Below the pieces are notes generated by a model. It saw nothing but the letters and a program-made list of their open reading frames with translations, was not told the DNA's origin and made no database searches. Both the position numbers and the translations under genes were made by a program. This document shows positions 47,511 to 56,812 of a DNA stretch of 64,000 nucleotides, one piece after another. Source of the DNA: Pectobacterium wasabiae CFBP 3304 (GTDB lineage: Bacteria; Pseudomonadota; Gammaproteobacteria; Enterobacterales; Enterobacteriaceae); contig NZ_CP015750.1 in the NCBI RefSeq assembly GCF_001742185.1, forward strand, positions 3,472,001 through 3,536,000, written 5' to 3'. The first letter of the stretch is position 1, and every line of letters starts with the position of its first letter.

Positions 47511-48860
47511 CTATTTTCTTTCCGTTTTATTTACTACCTGATCAACCATTTGAGGGGCACTCCCCAAGTAATTGACGGGGTTGGTCAGGTCTTCGATTAA
47601 TTTGGGATCGAGGCGACTGGCGACGCTTGGCATTGCATTGAGAACATCGGCCAGCGTGCCGCCTTTCTCATTTACGATACGGCAGGCATCGTAGACGATG
47701 TCATGCGCTTCCTGACGACCAATATACGGTGCCAGCCCCATCATCACGGCTTCTGCCACAATCAGGCCATTGGTCATATTGAGGTTTTTCAGCATCATCT
47801 TCTCATCAACAATGAGACCATTTAGCATGAACTTAGCCTGATGAAGTGCGCCCGCGGAGAGAATGAAACTTTCCGGGATGGCGATCCACTCTGCATGCCA
47901 AGGGCCTGTGGCGCGTTCCAGATCTTGCACCATCGCATCCAGCATTAACCCAGCCTGTTGGCGAACGCCTTTAGAACAGGCCAGCATTAGCTCGCTGGAA
48001 ATGGGGTTACGCTTTTGCGGCATGGTGCTGCTGGCTCCACGGCCTTTGACAAACGGTTCATACAGTTCGCCGAATTCGTTGGAGGCCATCAGCATGACGT
48101 CATAGCCAATTTTCCCTAGCGAACCGGTGATGACTGCCAGCAGGTTGACGGCTTCGGCAAAGCCATCACGAGCCACATGCCAGGTTGAGGTTGGTACGCC
48201 CAGACCCAGTTCTGCCATCAGTGCTTTTTGCACCGCGAGTCCTTTGTCACCCAGTGAGGCCAATGTTCCAGCGGCACCCGCGAACTCACCCACCAGCACG
48301 CGAGGGCGCAGTTGGGCGAGGCGCTCGGCATGACGGTCAAACATATCCAGCCAGATGGCCGCTTTGTAGCCGAAGGTAATCGGTAGTGCCTGTTGTAAAT
48401 GAGTACGCCCAGCCATTGGCGTATTACGGTAACGCACGGCCAGTCCGGCCAAAATAGAACGCAGTGCCTCGATGTCAGCTTCAATTAACGCGAATGCATC
48501 ACGGATTTGCAGCACTACGGCGGTATCCATAATGTCCTGAGTCGTTGCGCCCCAGTGAACATAACCGCCAGATTGACCAGCCTGCTTGGAAATCTGGTGC
48601 ACCAGCGGCAGGATAGGGTAGCCCACAATTTCTGTTTCGTGGCGCAGTAGCTCAAAATCGAGTGTGTCGGCGTTACAGCGGGCTGTGATTTCTGCAGCAG
48701 CCTCTTCTGGAATCACGCCACAACGCGCTTGCGCATTGGCCAGTGCGATCTCTACTTCCACATATTTACGAATAAGTTCCCGGTCATCGAAGATCGCCCG
48801 CATTTCCGGGGTACCAAATGAATCACGGAATAGAACTGAATCAAGCACATTCGAAGCCAT
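47511..48860 (-). CDS. Fumarase/aspartase-superfamily lyase (PcaB/PurB-like)
   Basis: The 449-residue enzyme has the superfamily blocks: SGGYVHWGATTQDIMDTA, GRTHLQQALPITFGYK with the conserved His, and the signature loop GASSTMPQKRNPISSE with the catalytic Ser. It resembles adenylosuccinate lyase and 3-carboxymuconate cycloisomerase. No other protocatechuate genes are present, so it may instead split a C-N, C-O or C-S bond in a succinate-type adduct to give fumarate (inference). It is the first gene of the unit with the DASS transporter, under the divergent GntR regulator. Confidence 0.88.
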   Translation of the reverse strand: MASNVLDSVLFRDSFGTPEMRAIFDDRELIRKYVEVEIALANAQARCGVIPEEAAAEITARCNADTLDFELLRHETEIVGYPILPLVHQISKQAGQSGGYVHWGATTQDIMDTAVVLQIRDAFALIEADIEALRSILAGLAVRYRNTPMAGRTHLQQALPITFGYKAAIWLDMFDRHAERLAQLRPRVLVGEFAGAAGTLASLGDKGLAVQKALMAELGLGVPTSTWHVARDGFAEAVNLLAVITGSLGKIGYDVMLMASNEFGELYEPFVKGRGASSTMPQKRNPISSELMLACSKGVRQQAGLMLDAMVQDLERATGPWHAEWIAIPESFILSAGALHQAKFMLNGLIVDEKMMLKNLNMTNGLIVAEAVMMGLAPYIGRQEAHDIVYDACRIVNEKGGTLADVLNAMPSVASRLDPKLIEDLTNPVNYLGSAPQMVDQVVNKTERK

Positions 48861-48966
48861 AACGCCTCCTGAAGCGGATGTATTGGTGATAAGATGCAGA
48901 CCATATCCGCGATAAGATGAAGCGTGCTTACCTTGATGAGCGGCATGGCCTGAAAAATCAAATATA

Positions 48967-49019
48967 CGGACATGTTTAAATGTCCGGACATGTTGTATTT
49001 ATAACATCATGTCCGGACA
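48967..49019. promoter_or_regulatory. Operator array of the GntR regulator
   Basis: Two identical palindromes TGTCCGGACA (48981-48990, 49010-49019) lie 29 bases apart. An overlapping dyad CGGACAT/ATGTCCG at 48967-48986 gives a third half-site. The region is the divergent promoter between lyase and regulator. Confidence 0.85.
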
Positions 49020-49086
49020 AGTTAGGGAAGCAGTGAAATGTTATTTTGTGATGCAGGGCATCAATATTGATTAAGAGCGTGAGCCG

Positions 49087-49827
49087 ATGAAAGAACCCTT
49101 GTATAAGCGCATTGCCCGTGAACTCAGCCAGAATATTACGCTAGGCCAGTATCCGGCGGGTTCGTTGATCCCCTCCGAGCTGGAACTCTGTGAGCAGTAT
49201 CAGGTTAGCCGTCACACCGTTAGGGAGGCGCTGCGCGATCTCACGGAGGCGGGTTTGCTATCCCGTCGCAAGGGGGTGGGTTCCGTTGTTGTCGATAATG
49301 ATGAAAAGCGGGAACGCAATCATCCTCTGGCTAGCCTTGAGGATCTGTTCGTGCTGGCAAAAACCAACCTGCGCGTAGTGAAGAAGATTGATGAAGTCGT
49401 GGCGGATGTTGAGCTGGCACAGATTATCGGTGGCAAGCCGGGCGACCGCTGGCTGCATATTGCCAGTATTCGTGAAGACAGCCAGAAAAAGGACTCCCCG
49501 ATATGCTGGACTGATAGCTACGTTAGCCCGGATTATGCCAAGGTCAAAAGTCTGGTACGCAGCGATCCGTTTGCTTTGATTAGCGATTTGATTGAAAAGC
49601 ATTACGGCGTGCAGGGGGAAGAAGTACGTCAGACGATTTCTGCCGTTGGCGTTCCAGCCAAAATAGCGAAAACGCTGGGTGTTGACGTCGGTTACCCGGC
49701 ATTAAAAATCGTACGTCATTATCTTGATCGCTCGGGAAATGTCTTTGAAACCACGGTATCGATCCATCCGGCAGACCGATATACCTGTTCCATTACGCTG
49801 AAGCGCCAAACGGGCAACCGAACGTAA
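49087..49827 (+). CDS. GntR/HutC-family transcriptional regulator
   Basis: The 246-residue regulator has an N-terminal winged helix (LYKRIARELSQNITLGQYPAGSLIPSE and VSRHTVREALRDLTEAGLL, residues 5-70) and a UTRA effector domain (about 95-240). It sits divergent from the lyase gene with repeated TGTCCGGACA palindromes between them, so it most likely controls both itself and the lyase-transporter unit in response to the substrate. Confidence 0.92.
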   Translation: MKEPLYKRIARELSQNITLGQYPAGSLIPSELELCEQYQVSRHTVREALRDLTEAGLLSRRKGVGSVVVDNDEKRERNHPLASLEDLFVLAKTNLRVVKKIDEVVADVELAQIIGGKPGDRWLHIASIREDSQKKDSPICWTDSYVSPDYAKVKSLVRSDPFALISDLIEKHYGVQGEEVRQTISAVGVPAKIAKTLGVDVGYPALKIVRHYLDRSGNVFETTVSIHPADRYTCSITLKRQTGNRT

Positions 49828-49871
49828 TCCGCTTGATGCCTTCGTGAAGTCTGTTGGTTTCCCGTCTACAC

Positions 49872-49896
49872 GTGCCTGCGTGAATAACGCAGGCAC
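49872..49896. terminator. Hairpin between GntR and diguanylate cyclase genes
   Basis: GTGCCTGCGT and ACGCAGGCAC (49872-49881, 49887-49896) form a perfect 10-base stem between two convergent genes. The T content on either side is low, so termination is likely but not certain. Confidence 0.55.
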
Positions 49897-49934
49897 AACC
49901 CTTGTTGTTCGTGTTTCTGTTGTCATTGCTGTTG

Positions 49935-51404
49935 TTACGCACGCACTACCTGATTGCGTCCTTGCTGTTTGGCCTGATAAAGCGCGATATCGGCGCGGTT
50001 TATCAGCATGCTGAGTGTTTCACCAGCCCGATATTCAGCAACACCACAACTAACGGTCACCTGAATGGTTCCTTCACGGTAGGGAAGGTGGGCTATTTCT
50101 ATACTCTGGCGTAGTGCCTCGGCGCGCTGTTGGGCGGCGTTGATATCGCAATCATCGAGCAGAATAACGAACTCTTCACCTCCCCAACGGCAGGACTGAT
50201 CGCTGGAGCGGGTATTGGTGGACAAGAGAGCGGAAATTTCTTGTAAAACCAGATCTCCCACATTGTGCCCATACTGGTCATTGATTTTCTTGAAGTGATC
50301 AATATCAATGAGAAGAATGGAAAGCGATTTGTGCTGTAAGGCACTTTTCGTACCAAGACGATGGAATAAATAATCAAATGCCTGACGGTTCATGAGGCCG
50401 GTTAATTTATCCGTTGTCGCCATTTGTTCTAGGCGGCGTTGGTATCCGCCAATGGTCAGCCACAGCAGAAATAAGAAAAGGACACTGACGAACGTGCTGA
50501 TACCCAGGTTTTTTAGCAGCGTGGAGAACAGTCGCTTTTCACTGGGGTGGCTGATTTGTTCTACCATCAAATACCAACCGAATTCGGGGAGTAGTCGGGT
50601 GTTAAGGAAAATATGCTCCCCGTTTGATTGATATTCATAAGCGCCACCGGGAGCGGTTAGGATCATGGTCGCAATATTGCTCAACCCCGGTTGTTGCTGG
50701 ATCTTGAGCGGACGGCGATAGGTTTCGCTATGTAAGGTAATGTTGCCTTCCTTATCAACGAAATAGATCGTTCGGTTATAGCGTTGCTCATATTTATCAA
50801 TGAGGTGTTTAACCCGCTCCACGGGAATACCTACGCCAGTAATACCGATAAAATTGCCGTCATAATCCACGACTTTGTGATTGATTAAAATATCAAGGCG
50901 CGTGCGATTCTCAGGATCGAACGAGATATTGATGGCATAAGGCATCTCGTCCGATAGCGTTCGGTGTTGAAAATACCACTGATCGTCTGGTGAATCCTCT
51001 GAGACGGTTTTCAGGATGCGTAGTGGGTCGTAGTAGCGCTTGGATTTATCAGAAATGAAGAAAGAAAATACGGTATCGAAGCGACGATCGATTTCTCGCA
51101 GGTAGCGAAACATGGCTTGCGGATCGTTTTCATCGTTTAGCACCCAGTCGCGTAAAAAGGTATCGTGTGCCATCAGCGACGAAATAAAGATAGGTTTTAA
51201 CAAGTCTTGTTGGATTTCTGAATAGACGTTATCACTGGTCAGCGGCAGGGTATTTTCTTCAATTTCTTCTTCCAGTGATTCCTTAGCCACTTCATAACTG
51301 GTCCAACTGATAACGAGAAAGGCGGCGAGCAGCATGGAGCCAAGTATTATGATTGCGCGCGTTTTGTCCAGCCAGCGTGCATTATTGATGAATCCAGTCT
51401 GCAA
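49935..51404 (-). CDS. Sensor diguanylate cyclase (dCache-type, GGEEF)
   Basis: The 489-residue protein has an N-terminal membrane helix (about 18-38), a long periplasmic sensor domain (about 40-300) with cache-like sequence such as GNFIGITGVGIPVERVKHLI, and a second helix (about 305-325). The GGDEF domain has LLIDIDHFKKINDQYGHN and GGEEF. RSSD five residues before GGEEF is an inhibitory I-site. It makes c-di-GMP in response to a periplasmic ligand. It is transcribed alone. Confidence 0.92.
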   Translation of the reverse strand: MQTGFINNARWLDKTRAIIILGSMLLAAFLVISWTSYEVAKESLEEEIEENTLPLTSDNVYSEIQQDLLKPIFISSLMAHDTFLRDWVLNDENDPQAMFRYLREIDRRFDTVFSFFISDKSKRYYDPLRILKTVSEDSPDDQWYFQHRTLSDEMPYAINISFDPENRTRLDILINHKVVDYDGNFIGITGVGIPVERVKHLIDKYEQRYNRTIYFVDKEGNITLHSETYRRPLKIQQQPGLSNIATMILTAPGGAYEYQSNGEHIFLNTRLLPEFGWYLMVEQISHPSEKRLFSTLLKNLGISTFVSVLFLFLLWLTIGGYQRRLEQMATTDKLTGLMNRQAFDYLFHRLGTKSALQHKSLSILLIDIDHFKKINDQYGHNVGDLVLQEISALLSTNTRSSDQSCRWGGEEFVILLDDCDINAAQQRAEALRQSIEIAHLPYREGTIQVTVSCGVAEYRAGETLSMLINRADIALYQAKQQGRNQVVRA

Positions 51405-51660
51405 AATAATCTCCCCAGAGAACCCTTTATGAGGTAGGTGAATAAACCTCTGTTTTCACCTAAAAATAGTGGTGCAACATTTTACTGGAATGACGGTGTG
51501 GCACAATCGGGTGAGTGAATCACTGACGCATCGGGTTCAGTATAGTGGTTCCGCGGTGGAAGTATTAGAGCGGATTGCTGAAACGTCAGGCTTTGGATTG
51601 TGGACGTGCCTTTGTCGGTTTGATTCTCCTTCCCACGTTTTCATGCTGTACATAGGTTTG

Positions 51661-51698
51661 TAAACAAACAGGGCACCATGTGGTGTCCTGTTTGTTTA
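51661..51698 (-). terminator. Long perfect dyad after the nitroreductase gene
   Basis: TAAACAAACAGGGCACCA (51661-51678) is complementary to 51681-51698 (one G-T pair) with only two bases between. The TGTTTGTTT end on the minus strand gives a terminator-like U-rich side. The rest of the 51405-51716 gap shows no gene. Confidence 0.7.
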
Positions 51699-51716
51699 TA
51701 AGGATGATTCAGCGGA

Positions 51717-52316
51717 TTACTTAAATACGCGGAAACGCTCTTCAAAGGCGATATAAGTTTTCTCACCCGCAGGCTGCTCGATTGAGCCGAATGGCATTTG
51801 AGCACGCAGCTTCCAACTGGCGGGCAGATCCCACTGTGCTTTGACGTCATTGTCGATCAGCGGATTGTAATGCTGGAGTGAGGCACCGATTTTTTCCTGC
51901 GCCAGCGTGGACCACACGGCGGACTGAGCGATACCGGTTGAGTGTTCTGACCAAACCGGGAAGTTATCGGCATAAAGTGCGAATTTTTCCTGCAGCGCTT
52001 CAATTACGCTGGTGTCTTCAAAGAACAGGACGGTTCCCGCACCGGCAGCAAAGGAGGCCAGTTTGTTTTCTGTCGAGGCAAACGCGTCCGCAGGCACAAT
52101 TTTCTTCAGTTGCTGTTTAACGATATCCCACAGCTTGTGGTGTTGCTCACCGAACAGAATGACAACGCGGGAGCTTTGCGAATTAAAAGCGGAGGGGCTT
52201 TCATTAACGGCTTCAGTAATGAGTGCGGTAACCTGATCTTCTGGTATCGGCAATTTGTTGCCGATGGCATAGATTGAACGACGGGCCTTGATTGATTGCA
52301 AAAAAGCATTACTCAT
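51717..52316 (-). CDS. Nitroreductase-family protein (hypoxia-response type)
   Basis: This 199-residue FMN-dependent nitroreductase-fold protein has ARRSIYAIGNKLPIPEDQV (FMN phosphate contacts), SPSAFNSQSSRVVILFG, and the C-terminal FGSIEQPAGEKTYIAFEERFRVF block. These belong to the Frm2/YdfN-like group. The usual role is NAD(P)H-dependent reduction of nitro-compounds or quinones; the natural substrate is unknown. Confidence 0.9.
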   Translation of the reverse strand: MSNAFLQSIKARRSIYAIGNKLPIPEDQVTALITEAVNESPSAFNSQSSRVVILFGEQHHKLWDIVKQQLKKIVPADAFASTENKLASFAAGAGTVLFFEDTSVIEALQEKFALYADNFPVWSEHSTGIAQSAVWSTLAQEKIGASLQHYNPLIDNDVKAQWDLPASWKLRAQMPFGSIEQPAGEKTYIAFEERFRVFK

Positions 52317-52421
52317 GGTGTGTTCCTCAGTTTACGTGATGACTAACCTTGATACTGTGTCACTGATTTTTCTTGTGTTCAACGGTTTATGTGCCGGACA
52401 TGAATCTTTCCCACTTCGCGG

Positions 52422-53174
52422 TTACCCGCCGCAGACGTCGCAGCGTGGGTTTTTTGGCAGCGTTATTTCACGAAATTGCAGCGTCATCGCATCAAACATC
52501 AGCAACCGTCCGGTGACGAGTTTACCGTAACCTGTTAGCCATTTAATGGCTTCCATCGCCTGCAAGCTCCCGATGGTGCCGACCAGCGGCGACATGACGC
52601 CCGCTTCGACACAGGTCAGCGCATTGGCACCGAACAAACGGCTGAGGCAATGGTAGCAAGGTTCATCAGGCTGATAGGTAAAGACGCTGATTTGGCCTTC
52701 CATCCGAATTGCTGCACCGGAGATCAGGGGTTTCTTGAGCTGAAAGCCAATACGGTTCAGGCGGTTGCGAATGTCGACGTTGTCGGTACAGTCCAACATG
52801 GCATCATGCTTGCTAACCAGTTCCTTTAACGCCTCGTCATCAAGATTGCCATCAACCGTGTCGAGCGAAAGATGCGGATTCATGTCGGATAGCGTCAGGC
52901 GTGCTGATTCGACTTTTGCCATCCCGATACGGGTATCGCGGTGTAGAACCTGACGTTGCAGGTTAGACAGAGATACGGTATCAAAATCCAGCAGCGTCAA
53001 GTGGCCTACGCCCGCCGCAGCCAGATATTGCGCGGCGGCACAGCCCAGACCGCCCAGCCCGACAATCAACAGGCGCGATGCTTTTAGTTTTTCCTGTCCG
53101 TCAAAATCAAAGCCGCGCAACACAATCTGTCGATTGTAGCGCAGCATTTCTTCATCGCTCAGTTCCGGCAACAT
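52422..53174 (-). CDS. moeB: Molybdopterin-synthase adenylyltransferase MoeB
   Basis: The 250-residue E1-like enzyme adenylates the C-terminal glycine of MoaD. It shows the ATP loop LLIVGLGGLGCAAAQYL, the aspartate motif LDCTDNVDIRNRLN, and two zinc CxxC pairs (CYHC, CDVC). The open frame extends into moeA, but the ATG at 53174, just after the moeA stop, matches the family start MLPELSDEEMLRYNRQ. Confidence 0.95.
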   Translation of the reverse strand: MLPELSDEEMLRYNRQIVLRGFDFDGQEKLKASRLLIVGLGGLGCAAAQYLAAAGVGHLTLLDFDTVSLSNLQRQVLHRDTRIGMAKVESARLTLSDMNPHLSLDTVDGNLDDEALKELVSKHDAMLDCTDNVDIRNRLNRIGFQLKKPLISGAAIRMEGQISVFTYQPDEPCYHCLSRLFGANALTCVEAGVMSPLVGTIGSLQAMEAIKWLTGYGKLVTGRLLMFDAMTLQFREITLPKNPRCDVCGG

Positions 53175-53176
53175 AC

Positions 53177-54412
53177 TTAGTGCCCCAGCAAGGCGTTGAA
53201 GGGCTCGATTTCTACCCATTCGCCAGCGGCGACGCGGCCTCGATCTTGTTCAAGCACGATGAAACAGTTCCCGAGACTGAACGAGCTGAAAACGTGCGAA
53301 CCTTGATGTCCGGTAGTTCTCACTTCCAGCTCTCCCTGCGCATTTCTGCTGAAAATGCCGCGCTGGAAATCGGTGCGCCCCGGCGTCTTTTTCAGTGCGC
53401 TGGTGGTCTTGACGCGCACTCGTGGCGGCTGGTGCCATTGTGTATAGCCAGACAGACGCGCTAACAGCGGCTGAACCAGTTGATAGAATGTCAGCGCAGC
53501 GGACACCGGGTTCCCCGGCAGGCCGCAGAACCAGGCGTGGTGTAACTTGCCGAAGGCGAAGGGTTTGCCAGGTTTGATTGCCAGCTTCCAGAAATGGATA
53601 TCACCCAGTTCATCCAGCATTTGTTTGGTGTAATCCGCTTCGCCAACGGAAACACCGCCGCTGCTAATCACCAGATCGGCACGTTGGTCTGCCTCATGGA
53701 ATGCGGCACGTAGCGCGTCTGGATCGTCGCGGATGATGCCCAGATCGTGCACGTCGCAGCCCAGTTGTTCCAGCATCAAACGGACGGTGAAACGGTTAGT
53801 GTCATAAATTTGGCCGTCTTCCAGCGGTTCGCCAACCGGTTGCAGTTCATCTCCGGTTGAAAACACCGCGACTTTCAGGCGGCGTACCACGTCAACCTGC
53901 GCAATTCCCAGCGAAGCCAGCAGCGGCAATTCTGCTACGCCCAGTTTGCAGCCAGCGGGTAGCACAGTGGCACCCGCCTGAATATCTTCTCCTGCCAGAC
54001 GAATATTCTGACCGGGTTTGACCTCATGGGAAAAACGGATGCCAGTCTCGCTAACGTCGGCCTGTTCCTGCATGATCACGGCGTCGGTTCCTGCGGGAAT
54101 CGGTGCACCGGTCATGATGCGAATGCAGGTTCCCGTGGGCCATGCGCCAGTGAAGGGCGCGCCAGCGAAGGCCTTTCCTGCTAGCGGCAGCGGTGTGGTA
54201 ACCGACAAATCGGCGCAGCGTACCGCATAGCCATCCATTGCGGAATTAGCGAAAGGCGGGACGTTAATCGGCGAGGCGATAGCATGGGCGGTGATCCGTC
54301 CTGCGGCGTCGAACAGGGATACGCGCTCTGTCTCGGTAAGGGAAGGAACCTGAGAAAACATGTTTTCCAGAGCTTGTTCAAGAGTCAGTAAACCTGAGTT
54401 AACGCTTTCCAT
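53177..54412 (-). CDS. moeA: Molybdopterin molybdenumtransferase MoeA
   Basis: The 411-residue enzyme inserts molybdate into molybdopterin-AMP. Key blocks are [53 protein letters not shown] and [19 protein letters not shown]. The ATG at 54412 follows GGTGGAG and gives the same length as the E. coli protein; a GTG at 54418 is ignored. moeA and moeB form the usual pair. Confidence 0.95.
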   Translation of the reverse strand: MESVNSGLLTLEQALENMFSQVPSLTETERVSLFDAAGRITAHAIASPINVPPFANSAMDGYAVRCADLSVTTPLPLAGKAFAGAPFTGAWPTGTCIRIMTGAPIPAGTDAVIMQEQADVSETGIRFSHEVKPGQNIRLAGEDIQAGATVLPAGCKLGVAELPLLASLGIAQVDVVRRLKVAVFSTGDELQPVGEPLEDGQIYDTNRFTVRLMLEQLGCDVHDLGIIRDDPDALRAAFHEADQRADLVISSGGVSVGEADYTKQMLDELGDIHFWKLAIKPGKPFAFGKLHHAWFCGLPGNPVSAALTFYQLVQPLLARLSGYTQWHQPPRVRVKTTSALKKTPGRTDFQRGIFSRNAQGELEVRTTGHQGSHVFSSFSLGNCFIVLEQDRGRVAAGEWVEIEPFNALLGH

Positions 54413-54885
54413 CTTCACTCCACCGTTTTTTCATCAATACAGATTGTTTCATTCATATGGCGTGTTTCATTAGCACGGTATGTTCCACCAACATGTCGCT
54501 CATGAGCGGAAACCCGTTTCTTATGCCAGTATTAATTATGTCAGAGTTCGTAACGTGGGTGAATGTATGCAAGTCAAGGAATCCGGCTTTTGGCATGTGA
54601 ACTCCGATTAGAGGCTAAGCCACCAGATAGGGTTCAACGCAGTCATTTTTTCTTCAACTCGACTCATTTCGGGTGAAAGTGATCGCATCTGCGGGAGATA
54701 TCGTGCTTTATTAAGTTGCTTTATAGTGATTAACTTAATGTTATAAAAAGAAATTTTTCATTGCACGGATTTCAGTTTCCGCTTTACATCATACCTTGCG
54801 CTAAATATAGTCGAAAACCGCTGATAATTTGTTCCTGACCGCGTTGCGCTGATTCCAGCCGCATTTATAGGGAGATTCGCCGTTC
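54413..54885. promoter_or_regulatory. Divergent moeA/gsiA control region without iaaA
   Basis: The 470-base AT-rich gap contains the promoters of moeAB (minus) and gsi (plus). No gene is seen. In E. coli the isoaspartyl-peptidase gene iaaA lies here between moeA and gsiA. Confidence 0.6.
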
Positions 54886-56787
54886 ATGTCGCTCACACAG
54901 GATCATTATGCCTCGCTGTCTTCCTCTGTTCCGGGGCTGGTTTTGCCTGAAAAACGGGTAGTGGAGGTGCGCAACCTGAGTGTCTATTTCGAACAACAGG
55001 GGCAGCGGACGGACGCTGTACGCAATTTGACGTTCTCTGTCGATCGCGGTGAAACGCTGGCTATCGTCGGGGAGTCGGGATCGGGTAAATCAGTGACGTC
55101 TCTGGCGCTGATGCGTCTGGTCGAACACGCGGGTGGGGTGATCCATCAGGGGGATATGTTCTTTCGCCGCCGCGATGGGCACGTGCTGGACCTTCGTGGT
55201 GCCCGTCAGCGGGTGATGCGCAGGTTACGCGGTGCGGATCTCGCGATGATTTTCCAGGAACCGATGACGTCGCTCAATCCAGTTTTCCCGATCGGCGAGC
55301 AGATAGCCGAGTCGATTCGTTTACATCAAGGTATGAACCGGCAGGCTGCGCGTGCAGAAACCTTGCGCATGTTGGATCTGGTCAGAATACCGGAAGCGCG
55401 CAATGTGCTGGATCGCTACCCCCACCAGCTCTCTGGCGGAATGCGCCAGCGGGTCATGATTGCAATGGCGCTCTCCTGCAAACCGTCGCTGTTGATTGCC
55501 GATGAACCGACGACCGCGCTGGATGTCACCATTCAGGCGCAAATCCTGCAACTTATCCGTGTGCTACAGCGTGAAATGGACATGGCCGTGATCTTCATCA
55601 CCCACGACATGGGGGTGGTGGCGGAAGTGGCTGAACGCGTATTGGTGATGCATCGTGGGGAAAGCGTTGAAGCGGGAAGCGTGGGACAGATCTTTACCGC
55701 GCCACAGCACCGGTATACGCAGGGGCTGTTGGCGGCAGTTCCGGCATTAGGATCCATGCGCGGGCAACCGTTCCCGGCAAAATTTCCGCTACTGGATCAA
55801 AACACGGCACGCCTTGCGGACAATGTGCCGCAGGACACAATTCCCGCGCAGGCGGGACCGATCTTGCAGGTTAATAATCTGGTGACGCGTTTTCCGATTC
55901 GTAGTGGGTTATTGAACCGCGTGACCCGGCAGGTGCATGCGGTAGAAAATGTCAGCTTCGATCTCTGGCCGGGCGAAACGCTTTCGCTGGTTGGCGAATC
56001 GGGGTGTGGCAAGTCCACCACGGGCCGGGCGCTGCTCCAACTGGTTGAAAGCCAGAAGGGCAACATTATCTTTAATGGTCAGCGTATCCATCAGTTGAAA
56101 GGGACTGCATTACAGCATTTGCGGCGTGATATTCAACTGATTTTTCAGGATCCTTATGCGTCTCTGGATCCTCGTCTGACGGTCGGCTTCTCAATTATGG
56201 AACCGCTGCTGGTACATAACATTTGCCGTCGGCAGGAGGCAGAAAAGCGGGTTGAATGGCTCTTGTCGCGCGTGGGGTTGGAGCCGGAACATGCCCGACG
56301 CTATCCGCATGAATTTTCCGGTGGTCAGCGTCAGCGCGTTTGTATTGCCAGAGCGTTGGCGCTGAATCCTAAAGTGGTGATTGCGGATGAGGCCGTATCC
56401 GCGCTGGACGTGTCGATTCAGGCGCAAATCATCAATCTGATGCTGGAACTACAACGTGAGTTTGGCATTGCATTTTTGTTTATTTCACATGATATGGCGG
56501 TGGTTGAGCGTATCAGCCATCGCGTAGCGGTGATGTACATGGGGCAAATTGTCGAGATTGGCTCACGGCAAGATGTGTTTGAACGTCCCCGGCATCCTTA
56601 TACCCGCAAACTGATGTCGGCAGTTCCTATTGCCGATCCCTCGCGCCGCCAGCGTGAGCAGGTTCTGCTGGTTGATGAAATACCCAGCCCGATCCGGGTG
56701 ATTGGCGATGAGCCAACCACAGCGCCCTTGGTTCAGGTTGGTGAGCGACACTTTGTTGCTCACCATCCGATAGCCGGTGCTTATTAA
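54886..56787 (+). CDS. gsiA: Glutathione ABC importer ATP-binding protein GsiA
   Basis: The 633-residue fused double ATPase has NBD1 with Walker [10 protein letters not shown], signature [16 protein letters not shown] and Walker [16 protein letters not shown]2 has [24 protein letters not shown] and [12 protein letters not shown], followed by the oligopeptide-type C-terminal tail. It powers GsiBCD import of glutathione and small peptides. Confidence 0.94.
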   Translation: MSLTQDHYASLSSSVPGLVLPEKRVVEVRNLSVYFEQQGQRTDAVRNLTFSVDRGETLAIVGESGSGKSVTSLALMRLVEHAGGVIHQGDMFFRRRDGHVLDLRGARQRVMRRLRGADLAMIFQEPMTSLNPVFPIGEQIAESIRLHQGMNRQAARAETLRMLDLVRIPEARNVLDRYPHQLSGGMRQRVMIAMALSCKPSLLIADEPTTALDVTIQAQILQLIRVLQREMDMAVIFITHDMGVVAEVAERVLVMHRGESVEAGSVGQIFTAPQHRYTQGLLAAVPALGSMRGQPFPAKFPLLDQNTARLADNVPQDTIPAQAGPILQVNNLVTRFPIRSGLLNRVTRQVHAVENVSFDLWPGETLSLVGESGCGKSTTGRALLQLVESQKGNIIFNGQRIHQLKGTALQHLRRDIQLIFQDPYASLDPRLTVGFSIMEPLLVHNICRRQEAEKRVEWLLSRVGLEPEHARRYPHEFSGGQRQRVCIARALALNPKVVIADEAVSALDVSIQAQIINLMLELQREFGIAFLFISHDMAVVERISHRVAVMYMGQIVEIGSRQDVFERPRHPYTRKLMSAVPIADPSRRQREQVLLVDEIPSPIRVIGDEPTTAPLVQVGERHFVAHHPIAGAY

Positions 56788-56812
56788 CAAGGATTCACAA
56801 GGAGAACGTAGC

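Noticed and set aside
51469..51663. 64-codon plus frame between the cyclase and nitroreductase genes
   Set aside because: There is no ribosome site or recognisable sequence, and it runs toward the terminator dyad.
54413..54885. Molybdenum-cofactor riboswitch upstream of moeA
   Set aside because: This motif is known upstream of moaA-type operons and I could not draw its conserved helices here.
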